A DNA stretch of 64,000 nucleotides from Bacteroides sp. (lineage in GTDB: Bacteria; Bacteroidota; Bacteroidia; Bacteroidales; Bacteroidaceae). The stretch is taken from contig SUXX01000001.1 in NCBI GenBank assembly GCA_015060735.1, positions 62,001-126,000 on the forward strand, written 5' to 3'. The notes beneath the pieces were generated by a model that did not search any database, was not told the origin of the DNA, and saw nothing but the letters and a program-made list of their open reading frames with translations. Numbering within the stretch: position 1 is the stretch's first letter; the number at the start of each line of letters is the position of its first letter. The translations under genes and the position numbers were made by a program. Of the stretch, positions 9,694 through 17,068 are shown piece after piece.

Positions 9694-10254
9694 TTATACG
9701 GTCATGATTTCTTTTTCCTTGGCTGCAAACAGTTCTTCAATGGTCTTGATGTACTTGTCGTGCAACTTCTGGAGTTTTTCTTCACCATTCTTCTGCTCGT
9801 CTTCAGGCAAGCCTTCCTTTACGGCCTTTTTCAGTTTGTCTACACCATCGCGACGGGCATTTCGAACGCTGACCTTGGCGTTTTCGGCTTCACCCTTACA
9901 TTGTTTGGCCAGTTGTTTACGGCGTTCTTCGGTCAATGGTGGGATGCCGATGCGGATGATTTCACCGTTGTTTTCCGGCATGATGCCCAGGTCGGAGTCG
10001 ATGATGGCCTTTTCAATCACGCGGAACATGCTCTTGTCCCAAGGCTTGATGGCGATGCTGCGTGCGTCCGGAGTGGTAACGGAAGCTACGTTGTTGATAG
10101 GCACTAAGCTGCCGTAAGAGTCTACGCGGATGCCGTCTAGCAGACGGGTGTCGGCTTTGCCTGCACGGATGTGTGCCAATGATTCTTCCAGATACATGGT
10201 GGCCATATCCATTTTGTCTTGAGCCTCGCTGAGGCAGGTCTTAACATCTGTCAT
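9694..10254 (-). CDS. frr: Ribosome recycling factor
   Basis: At 186 residues this matches RRF throughout. With EF-G it splits post-termination ribosomes so the subunits can be reused. Family landmarks include [21 protein letters not shown] in the N-terminal half and [13 protein letters not shown] in the middle. The length is standard for the family and the termini are complete. It is first in a minus-strand unit with rsgA and the M28 peptidase and has a well-formed promoter 40-70 bases upstream. The gene is essential in most bacteria, so strong and steady transcription is expected. Confidence 0.97.
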   Translation of the reverse strand: MTDVKTCLSEAQDKMDMATMYLEESLAHIRAGKADTRLLDGIRVDSYGSLVPINNVASVTTPDARSIAIKPWDKSMFRVIEKAIIDSDLGIMPENNGEIIRIGIPPLTEERRKQLAKQCKGEAENAKVSVRNARRDGVDKLKKAVKEGLPEDEQKNGEEKLQKLHDKYIKTIEELFAAKEKEIMTV

Positions 10255-10293
10255 ATTCTTTATTGTTTTAATTGATACTATGTTTCATTGAAA

Positions 10294-10324
10294 CAAAAGT
10301 AAGCTATTTTTTGCACCTATGCAA
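10294..10324 (-). promoter_or_regulatory. Promoter for frr-rsgA-M28 unit
   Basis: On the minus strand TTG (plus 10322-10324) precedes TACTTTTG (plus 10294-10301) by 20 bases, a close match to the Bacteroides -33/-7 consensus. Confidence 0.7.
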
Positions 10325-10338
10325 TTATTCATCGAGTC

Positions 10339-10368
10339 AAAATGGAGGTTTTCATAAGAAAACCTCCA
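10339..10368 (-). terminator. Terminator after NigD-like gene
   Basis: TGGAGGTTTTC and GAAAACCTCCA form a perfect 11-bp stem with loop ATAA. A short T-run (TTTT) follows on the minus strand. Confidence 0.75.
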
Positions 10369-10386
10369 CAAATGCCTTGTTTTAAG

Positions 10387-11085
10387 TTATTTGATGTAAT
10401 ATGGAAGCTCAATTTCTACTTCTCCATTGACTTTGGAATGCAACTTCAGCTTGATGCCTTTGGCCGATTCGAGTGGCAAGCTTTCCAGATTGAAGGATAC
10501 GGCGTTGCTGGCTTGATAGCCGGTGATGTCGTTGTAGGTGTTGTAACGGAGTTGCAGATGGAGGTATCCGTCTTCTCCTAGAAGCTCATCATCAGATGCC
10601 GGACGTACTAGTGTGATGCGGTGTTTGTTCTCGGCCGGGATTTCTTGTTGGTAGATGATATTCATGTGGTTACCGCCGATGGTGAGGTTTCCTTTGTGAA
10701 TGGTGATAGGGTCATTGCCCAAAGTTTCCTCGTTCTCTGGGGTTAGAATTTCGACTCCTTTGGTTAATACCTCTGTGAGGCTTAGGATTTTAACGGCATG
10801 GTCGTATTCATAATAATTGTCCGAAATCGGGTTATAAGTTGCAATGACTCGTTGGCCATCGGTTGGTTGGTAACCATTATTTTCCGTGTGAAGGCTTTGA
10901 TTGATGGGCCATAATGTACCCCATGTGTCGTCATACAAATAGAATCCGTCACCATTGGTGGCAATGGTTGCCCAGGATGGGGTAGTGAAGTTACCGATGG
11001 CATAGCCTTCCTCTTCTTCGCACGCATAAAAAACAGGGATGATTGCTAAACAGATAGCGATAAAAATTTTTTTCAGTCTTTTCAT
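10387..11085 (-). CDS. NigD-like lipoprotein
   Basis: I start this gene at the ATG at 11085, which gives 232 residues opening with a lipoprotein signal (MKRLKKIFIAICLAIIPVFYAC, lipidated Cys about 22). An in-frame ATG further upstream would bury that signal and overlap the promoter, so I reject it. The N-terminal domain has the FYLYDDTWGTLWPINQS pattern of the NigD-like OB domain, and the rest fits the NigD-like beta-sandwich. The Glu-rich stretch after the Cys may act as a surface-export signal of Bacteroidetes lipoproteins. The family is common in Bacteroides and its function is not known. It is flanked by its own promoter and terminator. Confidence 0.8.
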   Translation of the reverse strand: MKRLKKIFIAICLAIIPVFYACEEEEGYAIGNFTTPSWATIATNGDGFYLYDDTWGTLWPINQSLHTENNGYQPTDGQRVIATYNPISDNYYEYDHAVKILSLTEVLTKGVEILTPENEETLGNDPITIHKGNLTIGGNHMNIIYQQEIPAENKHRITLVRPASDDELLGEDGYLHLQLRYNTYNDITGYQASNAVSFNLESLPLESAKGIKLKLHSKVNGEVEIELPYYIK

Positions 11086-11112
11086 AAATGTTTGTTTTTG
11101 TATATGATTGTG

Positions 11113-11142
11113 CAAAGATACGAAAATTAAGCGAAAATCCAA
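11113..11142 (-). promoter_or_regulatory. Promoter for NigD-like gene
   Basis: On the minus strand TTG (plus 11140-11142), 19 bases, then TATCTTTG (plus 11113-11120). It lies 28 bases from the chosen start, which supports the shorter reading of the gene. Confidence 0.72.
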
Positions 11143-11162
11143 ATTCTTTAACATGGAATACC

Positions 11163-11226
11163 AAAAACGCCTTCATGTTTCAAAATAAACGTGAAGGCGT
11201 ATGGCTTAAAACGCGAAGGCGTTTTT
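11163..11226 (-). terminator. pyrH terminator built from ~22-nt GAAGGCG repeats
   Basis: On the minus strand ACGCCTTCACGTTT pairs with AAACATGAAGGCGT (plus 11167-11200, one wobble) and is followed by TTTTT, a good intrinsic terminator for pyrH. Just upstream on that strand is another copy of the same core (plus 11209-11222). On the plus strand the two copies read AACGTGAAGGCG and AACGCGAAGGCG, 22 bases apart. The same degenerate unit recurs near 21.9, 32.1 and 48.2 kb. Confidence 0.65.
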
Positions 11227-11936
11227 TAATTATGTACCAGCGTGCCGATGTTTTCGCCGGACATGACTTTCTTCAAGTTGCCCACTGTATCCATGTCGAA
11301 TACAATGATGGGGAGTTTGTTTTCTTTGCACATGCAGGTAGCGGTCAAATCCATTACCTTCAATCCGCGGCTCAATACTTCATCGTAGGTGATGTCGTCG
11401 AACTTGGTAGCCGTCGGATCCTTTTCCGGGTCGGCGGTATAGATACCATCTACGCGAGTTCCTTTCAACATCACGTCGGCTTCGATTTCGATGCCACGCA
11501 GAGAAGACCCCGTGTCGGTGGTGAAGAACGGATTGCCTGTACCTGCCGACATGATAACGACTTCGCCATTTTCCATCGCTTCGATGGCCTTCCATTTGCT
11601 ATAGAATTCGCCGATAGGCTCCATGCGTACAGCGGTGAGTACACGTGCCTTAACACCGACTGCTCCCAAGGCACTGCTCAACCCCAAACTATTGATGACG
11701 GTTGCCAACATACCCATTTGGTCGCCCTTCACACGGTCAAAGCCTTTCGAGGCACCACTCAATCCACGGAAAATGTTACCTCCACCGATAACGATACCGA
11801 TTTGTACCCCCATTTCGTGGATTTCCTTGATTTGTTGGGCATATTCCCCCAATCTCTTTTCGTCAATCCCGTATTGTTTTTCACCCATGAGGCTTTCGCC
11901 ACTCAGTTTCAGAAGAATTCTTTTAAATCTTGCCAT
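11226..11936 (-). CDS. pyrH: Uridylate (UMP) kinase
   Basis: This 236-residue protein is the bacterial hexameric UMP kinase of the amino-acid-kinase fold, converting UMP to UDP for RNA, DNA and sugar-nucleotide synthesis. The N-terminal KRILLKLSGESLMG phosphate-binding loop, GGGNIFRG and the DxMGM-like segment (KGDQMGMLATVINS) are all present, as is the DPEKDPTATKFDDITY region that contacts nucleotide. Length is standard and the ends are clear. It has its own promoter just upstream, overlapping the end of the exporter gene, and a repeat-derived terminator downstream. Confidence 0.97.
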   Translation of the reverse strand: MARFKRILLKLSGESLMGEKQYGIDEKRLGEYAQQIKEIHEMGVQIGIVIGGGNIFRGLSGASKGFDRVKGDQMGMLATVINSLGLSSALGAVGVKARVLTAVRMEPIGEFYSKWKAIEAMENGEVVIMSAGTGNPFFTTDTGSSLRGIEIEADVMLKGTRVDGIYTADPEKDPTATKFDDITYDEVLSRGLKVMDLTATCMCKENKLPIIVFDMDTVGNLKKVMSGENIGTLVHN

Positions 11937-11961
11937 ACTCTTTATTGTTTGATTGTTTTTG

Positions 11962-11991
11962 CAAACTTACATAACTTTCGCCTCATCGCAA
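11962..11991 (-). promoter_or_regulatory. Promoter for pyrH
   Basis: On the minus strand TTG (plus 11989-11991), 19 bases, then TAAGTTTG (plus 11962-11969). The -33 half lies inside the last codons of the upstream MATE gene. Confidence 0.68.
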
Positions 11992-13278
11992 AATCTTTCT
12001 GCCTAAAAAGCTTTGCATCACTCCGCGTAGTGACAGATAGAGGATGAAGGCCAGCCACAAGGCGTGGTTGCCCATCTGACCTTTCAAGCAGAAAAAAGTC
12101 AGGAAGAACACAGACGAAGCAACGAACATGCTTTGAAGCATGAGGCGGGTAGCCGTGGCTCCGATAAAAATACCATCCAAAAGAAAAGCCGAAAATCCCG
12201 CCAACGGTATCAGTAACACCCAAAGCCAATACGTTTGAGAAGCTTCGATCACGGCTTGGTCGTTCGTGAGCAATCGGAGGAAATTTTCCCCACCAAGCCC
12301 GTAAAGAAGGGTAAAGACGATGGCGATGCCCATGCCCCATAGGAAAAGCCGGCGTATCATCCGATGCAACTCCTCGGCTTGATTAGCACCGATGTACTTT
12401 CCGGCCAAGGCCTCGCCTGCATAGGCAAATCCATCCATGAAATAAGAGAAAAGGGTAAATAGCTGCATCAATAAAGTGTTCACCGCCAGTATGATTTCTC
12501 CTTGTCCGGCACCTGCCGATGTGAAGTATAGTGTGACGGCTACCAGACAAAGCGTTCGCAAGAAAATATCCCGATTGACTTGGAAGAACCGATACATGGC
12601 CCGTTTGTTGAACAGACTTCGGAAATCTTTCTTTCCGTCTTCTTGCTTATAGTGATGCCTCCATAAAAGGCAGGCCATGAAGAAACCGGCATACTGGGCT
12701 ATCAATGTTCCTATGGCCACCCCCTCAATCTTCATTTCATACCCATATACCAACACCAGGCTCGCCATGATGTTGACTAAATTTTGTGTGATGGCCACGT
12801 ACATCGGGTAGCGTGAATTCTGCATGCCGATAAACCAACCGGAAAGGCTGTATAGTCCCAATACGGCAGGTGCTCCCCAAATGCAGATGCGGAAATAGAT
12901 CGAAGCAAGCTTTTCCACATCCGGCGAAGGCCCTATCAAAAAGAAAGCCGTCCGCTCAATGGGAGCCTGAAGAAGAATCAATAGGGTCGCAACCAAGAAT
13001 CCAATACTTAATGAACGCACAAGAAGGGCAGTAGTCTCCTCGAAATCGTTGGCACCGTAAGCTTGCGATGTCATACCGCTCGTCCCCATGCGTAGAAAAC
13101 CGAATATCCAATAAATGATATTGAATAACATCCCCCCTACGGCTATGGCTCCGATATAAGAGGTTGCTCCCAAATGACCGACAATGGTCACGTCTATCAG
13201 CCCTAGCAAAGGTACCGTGATGTTCGATACGATAGCCGGCAAGGCAATTTGAAGAATTTCCCGATGCCCCTTGTTCAT
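11983..13278 (-). CDS. MATE family efflux transporter
   Basis: The 431-residue protein shows about 12 membrane helices in two related halves, typical of the multidrug and toxic compound extrusion family (DinF-like branch). The first helix pair carries ALPAIVSNITVPLLGLIDVTIVGHLG, and the GMLFNIIYWIFGFLRMGTSGMTSQ segment matches the family's second-third helix region. It should export cationic compounds in exchange for Na+ or H+, with the substrate unknown. The start codon overlaps the birA stop by four bases, which implies translational coupling in the order yraN-birA-MATE. Confidence 0.9.
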   Translation of the reverse strand: MNKGHREILQIALPAIVSNITVPLLGLIDVTIVGHLGATSYIGAIAVGGMLFNIIYWIFGFLRMGTSGMTSQAYGANDFEETTALLVRSLSIGFLVATLLILLQAPIERTAFFLIGPSPDVEKLASIYFRICIWGAPAVLGLYSLSGWFIGMQNSRYPMYVAITQNLVNIMASLVLVYGYEMKIEGVAIGTLIAQYAGFFMACLLWRHHYKQEDGKKDFRSLFNKRAMYRFFQVNRDIFLRTLCLVAVTLYFTSAGAGQGEIILAVNTLLMQLFTLFSYFMDGFAYAGEALAGKYIGANQAEELHRMIRRLFLWGMGIAIVFTLLYGLGGENFLRLLTNDQAVIEASQTYWLWVLLIPLAGFSAFLLDGIFIGATATRLMLQSMFVASSVFFLTFFCLKGQMGNHALWLAFILYLSLRGVMQSFLGRKILR

Positions 13279-14060
13279 AGTAGATAAGTTACTTCCTTGA
13301 ATGCATATTTGCGGATATTTCCTTCCTCGTCCTTTAAATAAAGGTGTCCGTCAGAATCTATCTGATAAAATTCGGCCATGAACTGTCCCTGCTTGTCTTG
13401 ATAAGGATAAAATCCATGGCGTCGGTAAAGTTTTAGCAGGTATAATAGCCTAAGAGCTTCTTGGATGCCCGGATAATTCTTTTCCATGGCCCGATAACCG
13501 GCAACGATGTTGTGCAAGATTCTTTCAAGCAGTTCTTCCCTGTTGAGCTCTTCACCGATAATTTGTGCCAACGAAACCGGATTGGGAGCCGATGAATGAA
13601 ACTCCTTTTGGTTGACATTCAGCCCGATACCGATGATGCATTGGGAGATATATTTCCCTTCCAGTATGTTTTCGATAAGGATGCCGGCTATTTTTTTATC
13701 CTTCCAGTAAATGTCGTTGGGCCATTTGATGGAAAATCCTTCGGTGAATTGCTCTAAGGCATCTAAGATGCTACCTGTCACTAATATGGATAAATTAAAT
13801 TGTTGTTTGGCTTCCAATGTCGTTGGATAGAGCACGGTGCTGAAAAGTAGATTTTTCCCGGCTTCTGACTCCCACGAGTTGCCACGTTGCCCTTTGCCTG
13901 ACGTCTGAAACTCGGTGAATACTGTATGGAATTCTTCAACATTGCCATGGGCACATTGCTCGGCCAAATATTCATTGGTCGAAATGGTTTCGGCCAATTT
14001 TTCTATCTTGATGGGGGTCGTTTGCGGAAATTTCATGAGTTGGGTATTAATGGTTACCAA
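13275..14060 (-). CDS. birA: Biotin-[acetyl-CoA-carboxylase] ligase
   Basis: The 261-residue enzyme activates biotin with ATP and attaches it to carboxylase carrier proteins. The catalytic loop GKGQRGNSW (about 55-63) is the biotin/AMP-binding signature, and KWPNDIYWKDKKIAGILIE (about 111-129) is the conserved second motif. There is no N-terminal helix-turn-helix, so this is a monofunctional ligase and not a BirA-type repressor. The true start may be the Met at residue 9 (MKFPQT), because the first codons overlap yraN. It sits between yraN and the MATE gene, with overlaps at both ends. Confidence 0.93.
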   Translation of the reverse strand: MVTINTQLMKFPQTTPIKIEKLAETISTNEYLAEQCAHGNVEEFHTVFTEFQTSGKGQRGNSWESEAGKNLLFSTVLYPTTLEAKQQFNLSILVTGSILDALEQFTEGFSIKWPNDIYWKDKKIAGILIENILEGKYISQCIIGIGLNVNQKEFHSSAPNPVSLAQIIGEELNREELLERILHNIVAGYRAMEKNYPGIQEALRLLYLLKLYRRHGFYPYQDKQGQFMAEFYQIDSDGHLYLKDEEGNIRKYAFKEVTYLL

Positions 14061-14425
14061 ATAGGGGCAAAGAAGGCATCCTCAATATGCTCCATTTGAA
14101 AAGGTGATGTTTCTCCCACAACGGTGATGATGTCAAATCGTACGGGTAAGTCAATCTTGTGCTTTCGCAGGTAGGCATCAGTCGAGGAAATGATATGTCT
14201 GATCTTTTGGGTGTTGATGGCATCTTCCGGTAAACCGAATGACGTGTTTCTGCGAGTTTTGACTTCCACAACAATCAATGTCTTTTGATGCAGGTCGGTT
14301 GCAACGATGTCCAGTTCCTTCTTCCCGGCACGCCAGTTTCGATGAAGGATAGAATAGCCTTTCCGAAGCAATAGTTGTACTGCTTCTTCCTCTCCTTCTT
14401 TTCCTAAGTTGTTGTGTGTAGCCAT
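14054..14425 (-). CDS. YraN family (UPF0102) endonuclease-like protein
   Basis: The 123-residue protein matches UPF0102/YraN, a small restriction-endonuclease-like fold. The expected core is visible: N-terminal GKEGEEEAVQLLLRKGYSILHRNWRAGKKELDIVATD, then VVEVKTRRN, together giving the Glu-Asp-Glu-Lys pattern of the PD-(D/E)xK nuclease superfamily. Its biological role is not settled; links to recombination or DNA repair are suggested for relatives. It is the first gene of the yraN-birA-MATE unit and overlaps birA by seven bases. A -7 box (TATTTTTG on the minus strand, plus 14441-14448) lies just upstream. Confidence 0.88.
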   Translation of the reverse strand: MATHNNLGKEGEEEAVQLLLRKGYSILHRNWRAGKKELDIVATDLHQKTLIVVEVKTRRNTSFGLPEDAINTQKIRHIISSTDAYLRKHKIDLPVRFDIITVVGETSPFQMEHIEDAFFAPIW

Positions 14426-14461
14426 TCTGTAATTTTATTGCAAAAATAAGCATTTTAAGTT

Positions 14462-14490
14462 TTGAAATTACGTAAGTAAGGTTAATTTTG
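14462..14490 (+). promoter_or_regulatory. Promoter for small gene and tadA
   Basis: TTG (14462-14464), 18 bases, TAATTTTG (14483-14490). The start codon at 14499 is only 8 bases beyond the -7 box, which would give a very short or absent 5' leader. Confidence 0.6.
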
Positions 14491-14498
14491 CAAAGAAT

Positions 14499-14732
14499 AT
14501 GGCAAATACGGTAAAAAAGCGGGTAAAGGTACCTTCGACAACTCCCAGACGCAAGCAGCGGATGGTTTGTCTGATGAGCGAAGAAGAAGTGCATATTGTG
14601 GATAGTTATCTCAAGAAATACAAAATAACCAACAAGGCACGCTGGCTTCGCGAGACGGTATTGGCCTTTATCCATCAAAAGATGGAAGAAGATTATCCCA
14701 CGTTGTTTAATGAGCATGACATGAGACGGTGA
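14499..14732 (+). CDS. Small basic protein, possible ribbon-helix-helix
   Basis: This 77-residue basic protein has no name I can give it. After a Lys/Arg/Thr-rich start it reads RMVCLMSEEEVHIVDSYLKKYKI and then NKARWLRETVLAFIHQKM. That strand-helix-helix layout resembles MobC-like or ribbon-helix-helix DNA-binding proteins; this is a structural guess only. Its TGA overlaps the ATG of tadA by one base, so the two are probably translationally coupled. Its promoter is almost immediately upstream. No mobilisation gene lies nearby, so a chromosomal role is more likely than a plasmid one. Confidence 0.75.
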   Translation: MANTVKKRVKVPSTTPRRKQRMVCLMSEEEVHIVDSYLKKYKITNKARWLRETVLAFIHQKMEEDYPTLFNEHDMRR

Positions 14733-15166
14733 TGGAAGAAGATGTGCGTTATATGAAACAGGCCCTGGACGAGGCTCGGAAGGCTTTCGACAGAGGGGAA
14801 GTGCCGGTTGGAGCTGTCGTGGTTAGCAAGGGGCGTGTGATAGCTCGTTCTCATAACCTGACAGAAGCCTTGAATGATGTGACGGCACATGCCGAGATGC
14901 AGGCCATCACGTCGGCAGCCAACTATTTGGGTGGTAAGTATCTGACGGATTGCACACTTTATGTTACGGTTGAACCGTGTGTCATGTGTGCCGGAGCCAT
15001 TGCATGGGCACAACTGGGCAGATTGGTTTATGGGGCTTCGGATGAGAAAAGGGGCTTTCGGCGTTTGGCTCCAACTGCTTTGCATCCTAAGACTGTGTTG
15101 CTTCAGGGAGTTTTGGAGGATGAATGTGCCGAATTAATGAAAACTTTCTTCCAACAAAGGCGTTGA
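14732..15166 (+). CDS. tadA: tRNA-specific adenosine deaminase
   Basis: At 144 residues this is a zinc-dependent nucleoside deaminase of the TadA type, which makes inosine at the wobble position of tRNA-Arg(ACG). The zinc and proton-shuttle residues are in place: His 53 and Glu 55 in HAEM, and Cys 83 and Cys 86 in PCVMCAGA. I use the ATG at 14732, although a GTG one codon earlier is in frame; the ATG fits the family N-terminus. The gene ends 4 bases before the end of the convergent DUF4834 gene. Confidence 0.93.
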   Translation: MEEDVRYMKQALDEARKAFDRGEVPVGAVVVSKGRVIARSHNLTEALNDVTAHAEMQAITSAANYLGGKYLTDCTLYVTVEPCVMCAGAIAWAQLGRLVYGASDEKRGFRRLAPTALHPKTVLLQGVLEDECAELMKTFFQQRR

Positions 15167-15170
15167 CTTG

Positions 15171-15425
15171 CTAGTTTACTTCTTCAAATTCCACGTATTC
15201 GCCTTCATCCTTGCCGAAAATTTTCTTCTTGGTATTTCCGGGCTCGGTATAAGTGTCTTGAGTCGATGTTTGTGTATATCCACCTGCCGATGTCTGGTTG
15301 TTGCTTCGTTTGGGGGTGCTTTTCCCTAAACCGAAAATGAAACGGACTAAATTTCCTAGAATGGCAAAAGCAAACAGGATGATGACAAGTAGAATGATGA
15401 ATATAAAACCTAAGAATCCAAACAT
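15171..15425 (-). CDS. DUF4834 family small membrane protein
   Basis: The 84-residue protein has one strong N-terminal membrane helix (about 3-32, rich in Ile, Leu and Phe) followed by a hydrophilic tail with Thr/Gln/Ser repeats and a Glu-rich end. This matches DUF4834, a small Bacteroidetes family without an assigned function that often lies next to pssA. Here the pssA stop is 49 bases upstream on the same strand. The tail probably faces the cytoplasm, given the Lys/Arg-rich region after the helix. Confidence 0.78.
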   Translation of the reverse strand: MFGFLGFIFIILLVIILFAFAILGNLVRFIFGLGKSTPKRSNNQTSAGGYTQTSTQDTYTEPGNTKKKIFGKDEGEYVEFEEVN

Positions 15426-15474
15426 AATTTTCCTTTTTTTATCCTACTATATGCAAAAACCGTGCCAAAGCTTC

Positions 15475-16182
15475 TCAAGCCTTCTTTTGTGTCAGGAGTG
15501 ACAGGAGAATGTACCAGACAATAATGGCAGCAAATCCGCTTGCACGGAAGATGAACAGCAACGGAATGCATACCAAGAGGAAAGTGTAGCTGGTTTTGTT
15601 GGATTTCCATGACCAATCTTTGAGTTTCAAAGAGAACATCGGTATCTCGGCTATCAGTAGAAAGGACATAACGCATACCAATATAAATAGGTATAGAGCG
15701 TTGAATGTTGGCGATGTCAGGAAAGAATGTCCGCCAACGACGAGCGATCCCCAAAATAAGGCATTGGCTGGAGTAGGCAAGCCGATAAACGAACTGCTTT
15801 GACGGGGGTCGATATTGAATTTGCCTAGTCGGAGAGCTGAAAATACAGCAATGATGAAAGCTGTGTAGGGGAAATAAGCCTCAACGGGCATTAAGAAATC
15901 CGGGTAGTGTACTTCTTTGAACAATGAAAAAACAATGACCGACGGAGCCAAACCGAAAGTGATGTCGTCAGCCAGCGAATCGAGTTCTTTACCCAAAGGA
16001 CCGGATACGTGAAGGATGCGAGCCAACATGCCGTCGAAGAAATCGAACACGGCCCCAATGATAATAAACAAGATGGCTGCTTGATAATTGGCTTGAAAAG
16101 CCATAACGGCAGCAATGCAACCTGAAAACAGGTTACAGCATGTCACAAGGTTGGGGATGTGGTGTTTGATGGGGATGCCCAT
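15475..16182 (-). CDS. pssA: CDP-diacylglycerol-serine O-phosphatidyltransferase
   Basis: The 235-residue inner-membrane enzyme joins CDP-diacylglycerol and serine to make phosphatidylserine. The CDP-alcohol phosphotransferase motif D-x2-DG-x2-AR-x8-G-x3-D-x3-D is fully present: D47, D50-G51, A54-R55, G64, D68 and D72. About six to eight helices follow. It belongs to the type II (membrane) class and not the PLD-like E. coli class. Its start is 7 bases after the psd stop, so the two consecutive enzymes of phosphatidylethanolamine synthesis form one operon. Confidence 0.96.
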   Translation of the reverse strand: MGIPIKHHIPNLVTCCNLFSGCIAAVMAFQANYQAAILFIIIGAVFDFFDGMLARILHVSGPLGKELDSLADDITFGLAPSVIVFSLFKEVHYPDFLMPVEAYFPYTAFIIAVFSALRLGKFNIDPRQSSSFIGLPTPANALFWGSLVVGGHSFLTSPTFNALYLFILVCVMSFLLIAEIPMFSLKLKDWSWKSNKTSYTFLLVCIPLLFIFRASGFAAIIVWYILLSLLTQKKA

Positions 16183-16189
16183 GAATCTC

Positions 16190-16876
16190 TTATTTTAATT
16201 TAGCTATAATTGTTTCGTTACCAGTAGTTTTCTGTCCTAATTTGACGCATGGCTCAGAGCCTAACGGCAAATAGACATCCACTCTTGAACCGAATTTGAT
16301 GAAACCCATGTGCTCGTCGATGTAGCATTCCTCTCCCTCTTGGGCATAGGTGACAATGCGTCGTGCTACTGCACCGGCAATTTGTCGGGCCATAACCATG
16401 TGTCCTTCGGGAGTCTCAATCACTACGGTCGAACGCTCATTTTCGGTGCTTGCTTTGGGGAGCCATGCTTTCATGAATCTACCGTTTTGGTGGCTGACAT
16501 GCTTTACGACACCGTCTACCGGATACCAATTGGCATGTACGTTGGTAACATTCATGAAGATGGAAATCATCAATTTCTTTTCGTGGAAATATTCTTGTTC
16601 GTCCACCTCTTGTACGACAACTACTTTACCGTCTGCCGGGGCGATAACAATCTTTTCGGTATCTTGCTCAAACCGGCGGATAGGGCATCGGAAAAAATTG
16701 ACCATCATCAGATAGACAAAGATGCTGATGGCGGCAGATAGATAGAAAAGCAGATTCCCCTCACATGCCCAGTAGACAAGTCCGTTGAGGGCTGTCAGCA
16801 AAGCGGCACTGGCAATCAATATTTCGGTTCCTTCTCGATGAAGTCTTATCTTTTTAAGTTTCTTTAGTCGGTTCAT
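16190..16876 (-). CDS. psd: Phosphatidylserine decarboxylase proenzyme
   Basis: The 228-residue protein is the short class of pyruvoyl-dependent decarboxylase that turns phosphatidylserine into phosphatidylethanolamine. The self-cleavage site is the Gly-Ser pair in [11 protein letters not shown] (about G196-S197); cleavage there makes the alpha chain with its pyruvoyl group. Two N-terminal hydrophobic segments (about 18-60) anchor it in the membrane. It is first in the psd-pssA pair and has a matching promoter directly upstream. Confidence 0.96.
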   Translation of the reverse strand: MNRLKKLKKIRLHREGTEILIASAALLTALNGLVYWACEGNLLFYLSAAISIFVYLMMVNFFRCPIRRFEQDTEKIVIAPADGKVVVVQEVDEQEYFHEKKLMISIFMNVTNVHANWYPVDGVVKHVSHQNGRFMKAWLPKASTENERSTVVIETPEGHMVMARQIAGAVARRIVTYAQEGEECYIDEHMGFIKFGSRVDVYLPLGSEPCVKLGQKTTGNETIIAKLK

Positions 16877-16902
16877 AGTGACAGTTAACCAGATTAATCA
16901 TG

Positions 16903-16933
16903 CAAAAATAAGGTTTATTGGTAAAAAAAGCAA
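16903..16933 (-). promoter_or_regulatory. Promoter for psd-pssA
   Basis: On the minus strand TTG (plus 16931-16933), 20 bases, TATTTTTG (plus 16903-16910), 26 bases upstream of the psd start. Confidence 0.66.
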
Positions 16934-17012
16934 ATAAAAGCCGCTCATTCTCTTTTTTATTCCCTTTTTTTACATAAAAAACGAAATTGTTCATAACTTC
17001 TTCTCCTAGATT

Positions 17013-17043
17013 TTGCAGGATTTGTGAAAGCAAAGTATCTTTA
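17013..17043 (+). promoter_or_regulatory. Promoter for dnaE
   Basis: TTG (17013-17015), 20 bases, TATCTTTA (17036-17043), one mismatch from consensus. Its position favours the ATG at 17069 over the one at 17057 as the dnaE start. Confidence 0.58.
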
Positions 17044-17068
17044 GCTGATTTTTTTAATGAAAGAATTT

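Noticed and set aside
11088..12047. 319-codon plus-strand frame across pyrH
   Set aside because: It covers pyrH, its terminator and promoters on the opposite strand; pyrH is unambiguous.
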